From positions 2,442,620 through 2,506,619 of the forward strand of contig NZ_JYKO02000001.1 of assembly GCF_000949385.2 (NCBI RefSeq): a DNA stretch of 64,000 bases. Reading direction: 5' to 3'. Shown here in pieces: positions 34,144 to 43,676 of the stretch. The first letter of the stretch is position 1. Each line of letters opens with the position of its first letter. Source of the DNA: Pseudomonas sp. LFM046. Its GTDB lineage: Bacteria > Pseudomonadota > Gammaproteobacteria > Pseudomonadales > Pseudomonadaceae. Position numbers and translations under genes: made by a program. Under the pieces are notes generated by a model. That model searched no databases. It was not told the origin of the DNA and was given only the letters and a program-made list of their open reading frames with translations.

Positions 34144-36018
34144 TCAGCCCTCGCAGGGTGGGCCCGGATTCCAGGGGCGGGCTTCGACTGGGGTGAGCCG
34201 GCTTTCCAGTTCGGCATTGCCCAGCACCTTGAGGTATTCGATCAGGGCCAGGCGTTCATCGGGCTGCAGGAAGCGGCCGATCACGCCGTCCTTGCGGCAG
34301 CCGTCGCGGAACTCGTGGCCCTGGTTGCCGTTGCCCTTGATGCGGGTGTCCAGCAGGAAGCTGCCGGGGAAGGCCGAGGTCTGGAAACCGACGAACTTCG
34401 GGTCGTACTCGAAGCTGCCGACATGGAACTGGGTGGCCCTTTCGGAGGCCGGCGAGAGCAACTGGAACAGCGTGGGGACCGAACCGTTGTGGAGGAAGGG
34501 CGGGGTGGCCCAGATGCCATCCAGCGGGCGCGCCTTGTAGCCGCGCTTTTCCTGCACGCCGATGGGCAGGCCGAAACCGTCCATGCGGGCGCGCTCTTCA
34601 CCGGAAATGCCGGCCTGCTTGTAGGCCTGTTCCGCGACGAAGGAGGTGATGTAGGCCAGGCCCTTGGCGCTGGAGATGCTGCGGAAGTCGACCTGTTCCA
34701 GGCTGGCGCCGAACAGCTTCACATCCAGCTTGGCCAGTTGCTCGCGGGTCCAGCCCAGCTTGCTGATGTCGTAGCGATGGTCGGCGATGTTGTCGGCGGT
34801 GGTGGAGTCGGTGCCGACGACGTCGACAGGCACGATGCGCATGTGCCACTCGGGATTGCGGCCGGGGGCCATGCGTTTGTCTGCCGGCACCACGTTGGGG
34901 GCGTGGCAGTAAGCGCAGTTCTCGACGAAGAGTGCGCGACCCTGGCTGGCGCGGGCCAGGTCGACCTTGCCGAATACCGCCTCCGGCCAGGTGGGCGGGG
35001 CGAGCTTCTTCAGGGTTTCTTCCAGGGTATGGAGGTCGCGCACGCGCACGCTGGATTCATAGCGGGCGGTTTCCGGCACCTGGCTGCCATCCGGCTGGTA
35101 CAGGTGCAGGGTGGCGCCGACGCCCAGGGATTCGCCGATGTTGCGCGCCATGGGCTGCATGGCCGAGCCGTTCCACTGCACCCAGTCGAACTTCCAGATG
35201 TCCCAGAGGTGCGGGTAGCTCACCGGGCCATCGGCTACGCGGTAGTTGTCCGGGCTGATGGCATCGCCATAGACGCTGTTGGCGATGCGGCCGAAGGCAT
35301 CGGTGCGGCCAAAGCCTTCCTCGGTGGGGTAGAGGCCGCGGTGCGTGTCGTTCCACGCCGTGCCCAGCAGGCGGTCGAGCACTTTCTTGAACTCGGCACG
35401 CAGCTCCTTTTTCCCTTCGGGGTAGCGCTCGCCCAGTACGGTTTCGGCAAAGCGGCTGAACTTCAGCGGGTTGTAGTAGGTGAAGGCCATGCTCATGCCC
35501 AGCGCCTGGCCGAAGCCGCCGCCGCGCAGGGTGGGTACGGTGGAGGCGAGGGAGTGCAGGGCGGCGCCACCGTCGATGCGCACGGCCTGGCCCTGATAGC
35601 GCAGCTCGCCGGTATGGCAGGCGGCGCAGCTGATGTCGAGGTAGTGCTCGCCGGTGCTTTCGTCTTCGTGGCGAGTGAGGCCCACCGGCAGGTTGCCGGG
35701 GTTCTGCGGCGTGGGTTTCTGCTGTGGGTCCACCAGGAAACCGAAGCGCGCCAGGTATTCCGGGCGGGTGAATCGATCGCGGGAGAAGGGCAGTTCCAGA
35801 GCGGTGAACCACTCGTAGCGCAGGCCCTTAACCGTGGTGCCCTGGGGCGTGTAGTAGTAGGTCTGGCGATCCTGCTCGGTCCATTGGCCGAGGTAGTGCA
35901 ACTGGCTCGCCGGCTGGTAGGTCGGAAGGTTGGGATTGGCGACGTAATAAAGGACGACGGCCAGGCCTGCCAGGATCAGAACAAGCACCAGTTTCAGGAC
36001 ACGACGTAGGGCGTGCAT
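34144..36018 (-). CDS. Diheme cytochrome c of the RoxA-like family
   Basis: A 624-residue protein. N-terminal hydrophobic anchor or signal (about 7-28), then two CxxCH heme sites: CAACH (131-135) and CAYCH (368-372). The C-terminal part resembles diheme peroxidase/MauG-like and rubber oxygenase RoxA folds (MDGFGLPIGVQEKRGYKARP, LDGIWATPPFLHNGSVPTLF). The spacing between hemes is close to that of RoxA (about 200 residues). Extracellular or periplasmic; substrate unknown, perhaps an unsaturated lipid or polyisoprenoid. Pairs with the catalase-like gene downstream. Confidence 0.8.
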   Translation of the reverse strand: MHALRRVLKLVLVLILAGLAVVLYYVANPNLPTYQPASQLHYLGQWTEQDRQTYYYTPQGTTVKGLRYEWFTALELPFSRDRFTRPEYLARFGFLVDPQQKPTPQNPGNLPVGLTRHEDESTGEHYLDISCAACHTGELRYQGQAVRIDGGAALHSLASTVPTLRGGGFGQALGMSMAFTYYNPLKFSRFAETVLGERYPEGKKELRAEFKKVLDRLLGTAWNDTHRGLYPTEEGFGRTDAFGRIANSVYGDAISPDNYRVADGPVSYPHLWDIWKFDWVQWNGSAMQPMARNIGESLGVGATLHLYQPDGSQVPETARYESSVRVRDLHTLEETLKKLAPPTWPEAVFGKVDLARASQGRALFVENCAYCHAPNVVPADKRMAPGRNPEWHMRIVPVDVVGTDSTTADNIADHRYDISKLGWTREQLAKLDVKLFGASLEQVDFRSISSAKGLAYITSFVAEQAYKQAGISGEERARMDGFGLPIGVQEKRGYKARPLDGIWATPPFLHNGSVPTLFQLLSPASERATQFHVGSFEYDPKFVGFQTSAFPGSFLLDTRIKGNGNQGHEFRDGCRKDGVIGRFLQPDERLALIEYLKVLGNAELESRLTPVEARPWNPGPPCEG

Positions 36019-36102
36019 CGGGTACTTCCTTGTAGCTCGGTGAAATTTCCTACCTTATGCCAATCGATGGGGGTGTTGGCAAGGTGCTATTACGCATTCG
36101 TC

Positions 36103-37200
36103 CTAAGAACGCGGATAGAGCACCACGGCGGCGCGCTGCTTGCCCTGGCCGAAACGGCTGATGCGCTCGAATTCGCTGTAGGTCACCGGTACGTGCTGGC
36201 AGTCCTGAGGCTGGCGCAACAGGCTGCGTTCGGCGTTGGGGTCGTGGAGATAGACGAAGGCGTGGTCGCAGTCGGTGACCAGCACCCAGTGGGGGGCACG
36301 ACTGCGGCTACGGCGGTGGCCGTCCACCAGCACCAGGGGCTGGCCGCCGGTTTCCAGCACGTGGCAGAGGTCCAGCTCGTCGCCCAGGTGCTGTTCGACG
36401 TCGGTGTTCTGCAGGGCGCTGCAGAAGTCCTCATGGGCCTGGCGGATCACCTCGCGCTTTCCGGCGTTGCGGACCTCGTCGAGGAACAGTGGTCCCTGGT
36501 GGCTCAGGTGAAGCCGCACCCGATACCCCCGGCGCCAGGCGGCCAGGGCCAGGCCGTGGGGGCTGCATCCGCCGTGCCCACCGGGCATGTGCACGCTGCT
36601 GGCCTCGCGCCAGAGGCGCAGTTCGTCCTGGTCGTTGCCGGGAGAGGCGCCGCCCAGAGCGCCCATGGCCATCATCAGGCAGGCGGGGCCGCAGGTGAAT
36701 TCGGTGGTCTGGTGGTAGTAGGGCACGTGCCGCTGGCGCGCCTGGGGATGGTGCGCCACGCGCTTCTCCAGGCGCAGGGCTTCCCGGTGATCGGGGAAGA
36801 AGTCCGGCAAAAGGCCCAGGCTGGTGTAGCCATTGCGTTCGAACAGCGACACGGCCTCACGGTTGTCCGGGCAGACCTCCAGCCGCAGGTAGGCGCAGTC
36901 GTGCTCCCGGGCGCTGGTCTCGGCCGCCTCCAGCAGGCGTTGGCCGATGCCGTTCCCGCGGGCGCGAGGATCGGTGGCGATGGAATGGAGGCGGGCCAGG
37001 GTGCTGGCCTGGCGAAACAGCACCAGGGTGTAGCCGAGGATCCGGCCATCTCCCTCCGCCACTGAGAGCCTGGCGTTGGCGCCCAGCACCATCCAGCGGA
37101 ACTGCTGTCGATTGAGTCGAGGGACTTCGAAGCTGCGGCCTTCGAGTTCCACCAATGCCGACAGGTCGTCGAGCGCGGCGCGACGCAGGAGAAGGTTCAT
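36103..37200 (-). CDS. GNAT acetyltransferase fused to a C39-like cysteine peptidase
   Basis: A 365-residue fusion. Residues 1-145 form a RimI-like GNAT domain with acetyl-CoA motif ARGNGIGQRLL (80-90). Residues 155-350 form a C39-like peptidase with the catalytic Cys in EFTCGPACLM (C170), His in PHWVLV (H304) and Asp in LHDPN (D320). There is no ABC transporter part, so it is a cytosolic enzyme. The start at 37200 begins the GNAT domain; an upstream in-frame extension is rejected. Substrate unknown. It is divergent from a regulator. Confidence 0.85.
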   Translation of the reverse strand: MNLLLRRAALDDLSALVELEGRSFEVPRLNRQQFRWMVLGANARLSVAEGDGRILGYTLVLFRQASTLARLHSIATDPRARGNGIGQRLLEAAETSAREHDCAYLRLEVCPDNREAVSLFERNGYTSLGLLPDFFPDHREALRLEKRVAHHPQARQRHVPYYHQTTEFTCGPACLMMAMGALGGASPGNDQDELRLWREASSVHMPGGHGGCSPHGLALAAWRRGYRVRLHLSHQGPLFLDEVRNAGKREVIRQAHEDFCSALQNTDVEQHLGDELDLCHVLETGGQPLVLVDGHRRSRSRAPHWVLVTDCDHAFVYLHDPNAERSLLRQPQDCQHVPVTYSEFERISRFGQGKQRAAVVLYPRS

Positions 37201-37426
37201 GGCTGGCCCCGCAAGGCAGGGAAGGAGTCGATCGAGTATTGGCCTGGATTGGAACGCTGTCGAGACGCTTCCGGACCTGGCCTGATCGGCTTCGTGTGGA
37301 AGAGTAATTGGCGTTATAGAGAATCGTTCCAAAGGCCTGGAAAGTTCTTGCTAGCGTTACAGATAGCTGTCTCAAGCTATTGTTTTTATTGATTTATCAA
37401 AATTTTGGCGTCAAGGAATCTGTATC

Positions 37427-38710
37427 TTGGAAGCCATCTCTTCCGCCCCGCGGCGGCTACTGCTGGTTGATGCGTGCGACCACTGCCGGCGCATCCTGCC
37501 GCATCTGGAGGAAGCCGGCTGGTCGGTTTCCAGCCAGTCGCTGGATCAGGCCCAGGCGGCGAGCTATGACATCGGCTTGCTGCGCTTGAGGAACGACCAC
37601 CTGGAGCGCCCGGAGGGAATCAAGCAGCTGATCAGCCGCAGTGGCACCGAATGGATCGCCCTGATCGACCCTCTGGCCGATCCGTTGTCGGGCGTCGATG
37701 AGTTCATTGGCGAGTGGTTCTTCGATGCCCTGACGCTGCCCGTGGATGTGCCCCGGCTGCAGGGGTTGCTGGGGCGCGCCTTCGGTATTGCTCGGCTGCG
37801 CGGCATCGGCACCCGCCGGGGTGACCAGCATGAGCTGCTGGGCCAGAGCCGACCGCTGCGGGACCTCCGTAAGCAACTGGCGCGCCTCGGTCCGAGCGAC
37901 AAGCCGGTGCTCATCTGCGGTGAAAGCGGCAGCGGCAAGGAGCTGGTGGCGCGCACCCTGCACCGCATGTCGCGGCGGGTGGCAGGGCCCTTCGTCAGCT
38001 TCAACTGCGGCGTGCTGCCTGAGCCGGAAACCGTGAACCTGCTGTTCGGCCATCAGGGCAAGCTGGCTACGGCCAGTGGCGGCACGTTATTCCTCGATGC
38101 CATTCACGAATTACCCCTCGCCCAGCAGGAACGGTTGCTGACCTGCCTGCGATCCCGATCACTGCGCCATGCAGATGGGGAGGTGGTGCCGCTGGACGTG
38201 CGGGTGCTGGCGTCGACGCGGGAAGAGATGGGCGAGTTGGTGGAACAGGAGCGCATCCATCCCGGGTTGCTCCATTGGCTGGAGCAGAACCGGCTGTCCA
38301 TCATGCCGCTGCGCAAACGCCAGGGTGATATCGCGCTGCTGGCGGGCTATTTCGCCGATCTCTACAGCCTGGAAGCCGGGCGCCGGCCCACGCATTTCAG
38401 CGAGGAAGCCCTGGCGGCGATGGCGCGTCACCGCTGGCCCGGCAATGTACGGGAGTTGGCCGGCCGGGTAAGGCGCGGCTACGCCCTGGCGGAGAGCGGG
38501 CAGATCGAGGCGGATGACCTGGGGCTACAGAGCGCGCCGGTGGACGGTGCCCTGCTGGGCACGCTGGAGGACTACAAGCGGCGGGCTGAGTACCAGGCGC
38601 TCTGCGATGCGCTGGCCCATTACAGCAGCAACCTCAGCCATGCGGCCAAGGTGCTGGGGGTGTCACGGCCGACCTTCTACCGGCTGCTGCACAAGCATCA
38701 GTTGCTGTAG
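37427..38710 (+). CDS. AAA+ enhancer-binding-type regulator lacking the sigma-54 contact loop
   Basis: A 427-residue regulator: receiver-like N-terminus (1-125) without the usual acidic pocket pattern, AAA+ domain (about 137-375) with Walker A GESGSGKE (165-172), and a Fis-type HTH (about 400-425, AAKVLGVSRPTFYRLL). The GAFTGA loop that touches sigma-54 is deleted (LFGHQGKLATASGG), and the Walker B is LFLDAI in place of LFLDEI. It resembles VpsR-like regulators that use sigma-70. TTG start with AAGGA nine bases upstream. Confidence 0.85.
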   Translation: MEAISSAPRRLLLVDACDHCRRILPHLEEAGWSVSSQSLDQAQAASYDIGLLRLRNDHLERPEGIKQLISRSGTEWIALIDPLADPLSGVDEFIGEWFFDALTLPVDVPRLQGLLGRAFGIARLRGIGTRRGDQHELLGQSRPLRDLRKQLARLGPSDKPVLICGESGSGKELVARTLHRMSRRVAGPFVSFNCGVLPEPETVNLLFGHQGKLATASGGTLFLDAIHELPLAQQERLLTCLRSRSLRHADGEVVPLDVRVLASTREEMGELVEQERIHPGLLHWLEQNRLSIMPLRKRQGDIALLAGYFADLYSLEAGRRPTHFSEEALAAMARHRWPGNVRELAGRVRRGYALAESGQIEADDLGLQSAPVDGALLGTLEDYKRRAEYQALCDALAHYSSNLSHAAKVLGVSRPTFYRLLHKHQLL

Positions 38711-38722
38711 GGGCGGTGGGGT

Positions 38723-38750
38723 AGGAGCGAACCCGAAGGCGTTCGCTCCT
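38723..38750. terminator. Palindrome between convergent genes, probable bidirectional terminator (family B relative)
   Basis: AGGAGCGAAC, eight bases, GTTCGCTCCT. It fills the 48-base gap between the regulator and FMN reductase stop codons. No T run follows, so termination is inferred from position. Confidence 0.55.
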
Positions 38751-38758
38751 GGCGGGGG

Positions 38759-39355
38759 TTACATGCCGTTGGTAAAGGCCGGGTTGCTCATGTCGATGGC
38801 AGCGCGCACCGGCTTCAGGGCTTCGGCGTAGCGGGCGAGGATGTCCAGGTCATAATCCATGCGGGCACGGATGCGCTGGTCGTCTTCACCCACGGCGTCG
38901 GCGTCGTTCAGCACTTTCTCCACACCACGAATGATCAGGTGCTCCGGCAGGTAGCAGAGGCGGCAGTTCTTGTAGCTGGACGCGCGCAGCTCGCTGATCG
39001 GGTAGCCGCCGCCGATACCGGAGGACACCCCCACCAGCAGCCCTGGCTTGTGGGCCAGTTCGGCCTTGCTGGCGTAGATGAAGAAGTTCTTGATGGCCGG
39101 GCAGGCCATGCCATTCCACTCGGGGGCGATCACCACCACGGCGTCGGCATCACGCAATTGCTGCTGGTAGCCGGACCAGGGGCCGGTGTCTTCGGCCGGC
39201 CACAGGGGCAGCGGGCCCTGGCCGAGGTCGATGATGCTGCAGGAGCTGGGACTGACCTTGTCGAGGTCGATCAGGCGCTGGCGGATGAAGCGGGCAACCT
39301 TGCCCGACTGGCTGTTGGCGCGGCTGGAGCCGGCGATCAGGACGATGTTCAGCAT
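38759..39355 (-). CDS. NADPH-dependent FMN reductase family protein
   Basis: A 198-residue flavodoxin-like oxidoreductase. FMN-binding motif GSSRANSQSGKVARF near the N-terminus and PEWNGMACPAIKNFFIYAS around residue 80, as in NAD(P)H-dependent FMN or quinone reductases. Likely roles are quinone, azo or chromate reduction; no specific one can be given. Ends facing the regulator gene. Confidence 0.88.
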   Translation of the reverse strand: MLNIVLIAGSSRANSQSGKVARFIRQRLIDLDKVSPSSCSIIDLGQGPLPLWPAEDTGPWSGYQQQLRDADAVVVIAPEWNGMACPAIKNFFIYASKAELAHKPGLLVGVSSGIGGGYPISELRASSYKNCRLCYLPEHLIIRGVEKVLNDADAVGEDDQRIRARMDYDLDILARYAEALKPVRAAIDMSNPAFTNGM

Positions 39356-39510
39356 CTAGGGGTTCCTTGTTCAGACCGCGGGGGAGGCTAGCTGGCCGAT
39401 TGCGTGTCGGCAAGGGAGAAGGCGCCAGAGTGAGACACGGATGGCGCCAGGGGGCAGGGCAGGACTGCGTGCTGCTCAGCAGAGGGTGCGATCCCCATCA
39501 CCTCCGCCGG

Positions 39511-39541
39511 TGGGTTTCGCTCCGCTCTACCCATCCTACGA
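39511..39541. repeat. Half-element of the GTAGGATGGGT variant
   Basis: GGGTTTCGCTCCGCTCTACC followed by CATCCTACG, the inverse of the left arm at 24776. Directly downstream (39590-39630) come CTCGCCCGCGTGCGGGAG and GAGAGGGGTTGGGGGAGAGG, a polypurine repeat type also hinted at near 14747. Confidence 0.6.
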
Positions 39542-39650
39542 AGAGCCATGCCCCCGTCAGCCGGATGGCACGGAGGCGCCGGCGCGAGTCACCCCTCGCC
39601 CGCGTGCGGGAGAGGGGTTGGGGGAGAGGGCAGTCGGAGGTCCCTACAGG

Positions 39651-39736
39651 CGTAGGGTGGGTCACGCTTCACCGACCCACCATCGGCGCTGGGCCGGGCG
39701 ACGAAGGTGGATGTAAAAAGCGACATCCACCCTACG
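39651..39736. repeat. Intergenic inverted repeat with CGTAGGGTGG...CCACCCTACG ends
   Basis: CGTAGGGTGGGTCACGC at the left, GGTGGATGTAAAAAGCGACATCC and CACCCTACG at the right (given in parts). Outer arms pair perfectly over ten bases. An internal GGATGT/ACATCC hairpin lies at the right. It sits between the chemoreceptor stop and the FMN reductase start. Confidence 0.8.
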
Positions 39737-39777
39737 TCTGGGCGAGGAGCCAGGCGATTCCCCTGCCGTTCCGCGGC

Positions 39778-41922
39778 TCAGGCGCGGAACTGCTGCATCA
39801 GCCCCTGCTGGTGGTTGGCCAGGCGGTTCAGCGCCTGGCTGACCTGCGCCGATTCCTCGGCCTGGCCGGAGAGGGATTCGGTGACGTCGCGGATCGCCGC
39901 GACGTTGCGGTTGATCTCCTCGGCCACCGCGCTCTGCTCCTCGGCGGCGCTGGCGATCTGCAGGTTCATGTCGGTGATCACGGTCACCGCGTCGCCGATG
40001 CGCTGCAAGGCCGCCACCGCCTGCTCGACCTGCGCGACGCTGCCCTGGGCCTGGCGGTGGCTGCTGTGCATCGAGCCGACCACCTCGCGGGTGCCGTGCT
40101 GCAGGCCTTCGATCACCTGGCGGATCTCCTCCACCGAGTCCTGGGTGCGCTTGGCCAGGTTGCGCACCTCGTCGGCGACCACGGCGAAACCGCGCCCGGC
40201 CTCGCCGGCGCGGGCCGCCTCGATGGCGGCGTTGAGCGCCAGCAGGTTGGTCTGCTCGGCGATGGCGCGGATCACCTCGAGCACCGAGCCGATCTGCTCG
40301 CTGCTGCTGGCCAGGGCCTGCACCTCCTCCATGGCGACGTTCATCTCGCTGGCCAGTTGCTCGATGGCGCTGGTGGTGCGGCCGATCACGCCGAGGCCCT
40401 CGCGGGTCGCCTGGTCGGCGCCCCGGGCGGCGTCGGCGGCCTGCGCGGCGCTGCGCGCGACGTCCTGGGCGGTGGCGCTCATCTCGTGGGAGGCGGTGGC
40501 CACCTGGTCGACTTCGCGGTACTGCTGCTGCATGCCGGCGCTGGTCTGGCTGGCGATGGCGGCGGACTGGTCGGCGGTGCTGCGGGCGTCCTGCACCGAA
40601 CGTTTGACGTCGGCGATGATCGGCTGGAGCTTGTCGAGGAAGCGGTTGAACCAGCCGGCCAGCTCGCCCAGTTCGTCCTGACGGGCGTAGTCGAGGCGGC
40701 GGGTGAGGTCGCCCTCGCCGCTGGCGATGTCGCGGAGCATGGCGGCGACGCCCTGGATCGGCCGGGTCACGCCGCGGGCGGTGAGCCACACCAGCAGCAG
40801 GCCGGCGATGGCGGCGGCAAGGCCGATCAGCAGGCCAACAAAGTTTGCGGTGTGGTTCTGCTGGTCAAGCTTGGCGTCCAGTTCCAGGGCTGGGGCGAGC
40901 AGCACCTTCTCGGGGACTTCCAGCAGCACGCTCCAGGGCGCCGCAGTGGGAATCGGCTTGAAGGGCTCCATGACCCGCAGCATGCCGTTGTGGTCCATTT
41001 CCGCTGCCTTGCCGGCCTGGAGGTTGGCGGACAGTTCCCCGGCGTCCTCGCCGAAGGCTTTGTCCAGCTTGGCGCTGAGCAGGCCGGCGTCGCGGCTGTG
41101 GCCGGCGAGCAGGCCGGCGGGGCTGAGAATGCTGACGTGGCCATTGCCGTCGTACAGCTCGCGGTTACCGGACATGCTGAGCTGCTGCAGGCGTTCCAGG
41201 CTGATATCCAGACCCATGACACCCACGGCCTTGCCGTTGAGTTGCAGCGGGAAGGCGATGCTGGTCATCAGGGTCTTCTTGCCGCCGACAGTGTCGAAGT
41301 ACGGGTCCAGTACGCAGGCCTGGCCGGTCTTCATCGGGCAGGTGTACCACGCGTTGTAGGGGGCGCCGCTGGGGCCGATGCTGCTGTCGGCCAGCAGCGA
41401 TTCGGTCATGGATTCGGATTCCAGCTTGCCGGGGGAGGGTTGCGACCAATAGAGGGAGAAACGGCCCTTGTCGTTGCTGCCCAGTTCCGCCTGGCCGGCG
41501 AAGAGTTCGTCCTTGCCGTCCAGGGCGTTGGGCTCGAAGACCAGGTAGAGGCCCAGGATTTCCGGGTTGGCTTCCAGGCTGGTGCGGACCTGGCGGGTCA
41601 AGTCCTCGCGCAGGTCGAAGGCATCGAGGAAGCGTTTTTCCGCCTGTTCCTTGAGGAACAGGACCTGACGGGAGAAGCCCTTGCCGTACTGGTAGTTGTC
41701 CATGAAGTAGCGCTGGATGCGGATGGCCTGCAGCTCCGCCCGGGCTTGCAGGCGCAGGCGCGCGCTCTGGTCGAGCATCTGGCTGCTGTCGGCTTTCACC
41801 AACTCGGCACTGCGCTTGGCCTGATACAGGGACGATCCGATCAGCAGGGTCACGATGGCCAACAGGCAGAGGCCGGCCAGCAGGGTGATCTTCCACTGGA
41901 TGGACAGGCGATTGAACGGCAT
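39778..41922 (-). CDS. Methyl-accepting chemotaxis protein with dCache sensor (TlpQ-like)
   Basis: A 714-residue chemoreceptor: membrane segment 1 (about 11-31), periplasmic double-Cache sensor (about 38-360), membrane segment 2 (about 370-393), HAMP (about 394-448) and methyl-accepting signalling domain with the conserved hairpin tip [20 protein letters not shown]. Length, sensor type and the neighbouring transporter recall P. aeruginosa TlpQ, a histamine/polyamine receptor; ligand specificity is inference. GAAGGAAG ribosome site at 41922. It has no C-terminal CheR pentapeptide. Confidence 0.9.
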   Translation of the reverse strand: MPFNRLSIQWKITLLAGLCLLAIVTLLIGSSLYQAKRSAELVKADSSQMLDQSARLRLQARAELQAIRIQRYFMDNYQYGKGFSRQVLFLKEQAEKRFLDAFDLREDLTRQVRTSLEANPEILGLYLVFEPNALDGKDELFAGQAELGSNDKGRFSLYWSQPSPGKLESESMTESLLADSSIGPSGAPYNAWYTCPMKTGQACVLDPYFDTVGGKKTLMTSIAFPLQLNGKAVGVMGLDISLERLQQLSMSGNRELYDGNGHVSILSPAGLLAGHSRDAGLLSAKLDKAFGEDAGELSANLQAGKAAEMDHNGMLRVMEPFKPIPTAAPWSVLLEVPEKVLLAPALELDAKLDQQNHTANFVGLLIGLAAAIAGLLLVWLTARGVTRPIQGVAAMLRDIASGEGDLTRRLDYARQDELGELAGWFNRFLDKLQPIIADVKRSVQDARSTADQSAAIASQTSAGMQQQYREVDQVATASHEMSATAQDVARSAAQAADAARGADQATREGLGVIGRTTSAIEQLASEMNVAMEEVQALASSSEQIGSVLEVIRAIAEQTNLLALNAAIEAARAGEAGRGFAVVADEVRNLAKRTQDSVEEIRQVIEGLQHGTREVVGSMHSSHRQAQGSVAQVEQAVAALQRIGDAVTVITDMNLQIASAAEEQSAVAEEINRNVAAIRDVTESLSGQAEESAQVSQALNRLANHQQGLMQQFRA

Positions 41923-42163
41923 TGGGGCTTCCTTCTCTCTCGTCGGTACTTCATTCGTTGTCGGCGCGGGCGGCAATTCCTTGACGCGAGGACCACGAAT
42001 AGCCGTGCGAAATGCACGAGGGCGCAATTTGCAGGCAAGAATTGTGCACAATCCGCCCAATATTCTGAACGCTTTTGACAGAGGGGGTCGGTTTCGGCAG
42101 AGTGCGCGCTTTTTTTCGCGGAAAAGCCGCGGCTGGCGTGGTCTGGAACCCTGAGGAGAGGCA

Positions 42164-43483
42164 ATGAATGCGGTTGTGGCGGCGGTGGGGATCATGCTGA
42201 TTCTCAGCCTGTGCCGAGTGCATGTGGTGGTGGCGCTGATCATTGGCGCCGTGGTGGGTGGAATGGTCGGCGGCCTGGGTATCGAGGGCTCGCTGGCGGC
42301 CTTCAACAAGGGGCTTGGCGGTGGGGCGACCGTGGCGCTGTCCTACGCGCTGCTCGGGGCTTTCGCCGTGGCCATTGCGCGCTCCGGCCTGGCTCACGCG
42401 CTGGCGGACAAGGCCCTGGCCCTGGTGGGCCGGCAGGAGGCCAATGGCGGTGGTTTCCTGAAATGGCTGCTGGTGGCGTTGCTGCTGTGCGTGGCCATTT
42501 CCTCGCAGAACATCCTGCCGATCCACATCGCGTTCATCCCGCTGCTGGTGCCGCCTCTTCTGTATGTGCTGACGCGCCTGGCCATCGACCGCCGACTGAT
42601 CGCTTGCGTGATTACCTTCGGCCTGATCACCCCGTACATGTTCCTGCCGGTGGGCTTCGGCAACATCTTCCTGAACGAAATCCTGCTGGCGAATGTGGTG
42701 AAAAGTGGCGTCGACGTTACCGGCGTGAGTGTCACCGAAGCCATGTTGATACCGGCAATGGGAATGGTGGCGGGGCTGCTGATCGCGGTGTTCGTCAGCT
42801 ACCGTCGCAAGCGTGTTTATGACCTGGAACGGATCGCTCAGGCGGAGCAGGTGAGCATCGCCTACAACCCATTGAGCCTCGGTGTAGCAGGCGTCGCGAT
42901 CCTGGTGGCCTTTGCGATGCAGTTGTGGCTGGACTCGATGATCATCGGCGCGCTGCTGGGCTTCGTGATCTTTTCGCTATCGGGCGTGGTGCGCTGGAAG
43001 GAGGCGGATGACCTCTTTACCGAAGGCATGAAGATGATGGCCATGATCGGCTTCATCATGATCGCCGCCTCGGGATTCGCCGAGGTGATGCGCGAGACCG
43101 GCCAGGTGGCCACGCTGGTGGACGCCTCAGCGGGATGGATCGGCCACAGCAAGGCACTCGGCGCCCTGTTGATGCTGCTGGTGGGCCTGCTGGTGACCAT
43201 GGGCATCGGCTCATCCTTCTCCACCGTGCCCATCATCGCGGCCATCTTCGTGCCGCTTTGCGTGCAACTGGACTTCAGCCCGCTGGCCATCGTCAGCATC
43301 GTCGGCACCGCTGGTGCCCTTGGCGATGCCGGTTCACCAGCGTCCGACTCCACGCTGGGCCCGACCGCCGGCCTCAACGTGGACGGCCAGCACAACCACA
43401 TCTGGGACACCGTGGTGCCCACCTTCCTGCACTACAACCTGCCGTTGCTGGCGTTTGGCTGGGTGGCGGCGATGGTGCTCTGA
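42164..43483 (+). CDS. Na+/H+ antiporter-family transporter
   Basis: A 439-residue inner-membrane protein with about 11-12 hydrophobic segments. Conserved blocks include [57 protein letters not shown] and [11 protein letters not shown], as in the NhaC-like family of antiporters and amine or dicarboxylate exchangers. The substrate is not known. It is divergent from the dCache chemoreceptor, hinting that both deal with the same compound. Confidence 0.85.
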   Translation: MNAVVAAVGIMLILSLCRVHVVVALIIGAVVGGMVGGLGIEGSLAAFNKGLGGGATVALSYALLGAFAVAIARSGLAHALADKALALVGRQEANGGGFLKWLLVALLLCVAISSQNILPIHIAFIPLLVPPLLYVLTRLAIDRRLIACVITFGLITPYMFLPVGFGNIFLNEILLANVVKSGVDVTGVSVTEAMLIPAMGMVAGLLIAVFVSYRRKRVYDLERIAQAEQVSIAYNPLSLGVAGVAILVAFAMQLWLDSMIIGALLGFVIFSLSGVVRWKEADDLFTEGMKMMAMIGFIMIAASGFAEVMRETGQVATLVDASAGWIGHSKALGALLMLLVGLLVTMGIGSSFSTVPIIAAIFVPLCVQLDFSPLAIVSIVGTAGALGDAGSPASDSTLGPTAGLNVDGQHNHIWDTVVPTFLHYNLPLLAFGWVAAMVL

Positions 43484-43524
43484 GCCGCGCGAGCCCTGGC
43501 CGGCGGTAAGGCACGTCTTCGACC

Positions 43525-43600
43525 TAGGTTGGTGCCGAGCCTGCGAGGCCTTGGGCGACGCAAGCGTCGCCTTGTTGGGCTTCGCTCAGCGCCAACCTAC
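43525..43600. repeat. Intergenic inverted repeat, family A
   Basis: TAGGTTGGTGCCGAGCCTGC at the left, GGCGACGCAAGCGTCGCC as a central palindrome, GTTGGGCTTCGCTCAGC and GCCAACCTA at the right. It lies between convergent genes (transporter and nuoN). Confidence 0.85.
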
Positions 43601-43633
43601 TTGGCACCCGCTGGTGGAAATGACGCCCACAAA

Positions 43634-43656
43634 AAACCCGGCACTTGGCCGGGTTT
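43634..43656 (-). terminator. Terminator of the nuo operon
   Basis: AAACCCGGC and GCCGGGTTT form a nine-base-pair stem followed on the minus strand by TTTTTTG, 21 bases past the nuoN stop codon. It ends the complex I transcript. Confidence 0.85.
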
Positions 43657-43676
43657 CTTGTTTCTCGGGCTTCGCC

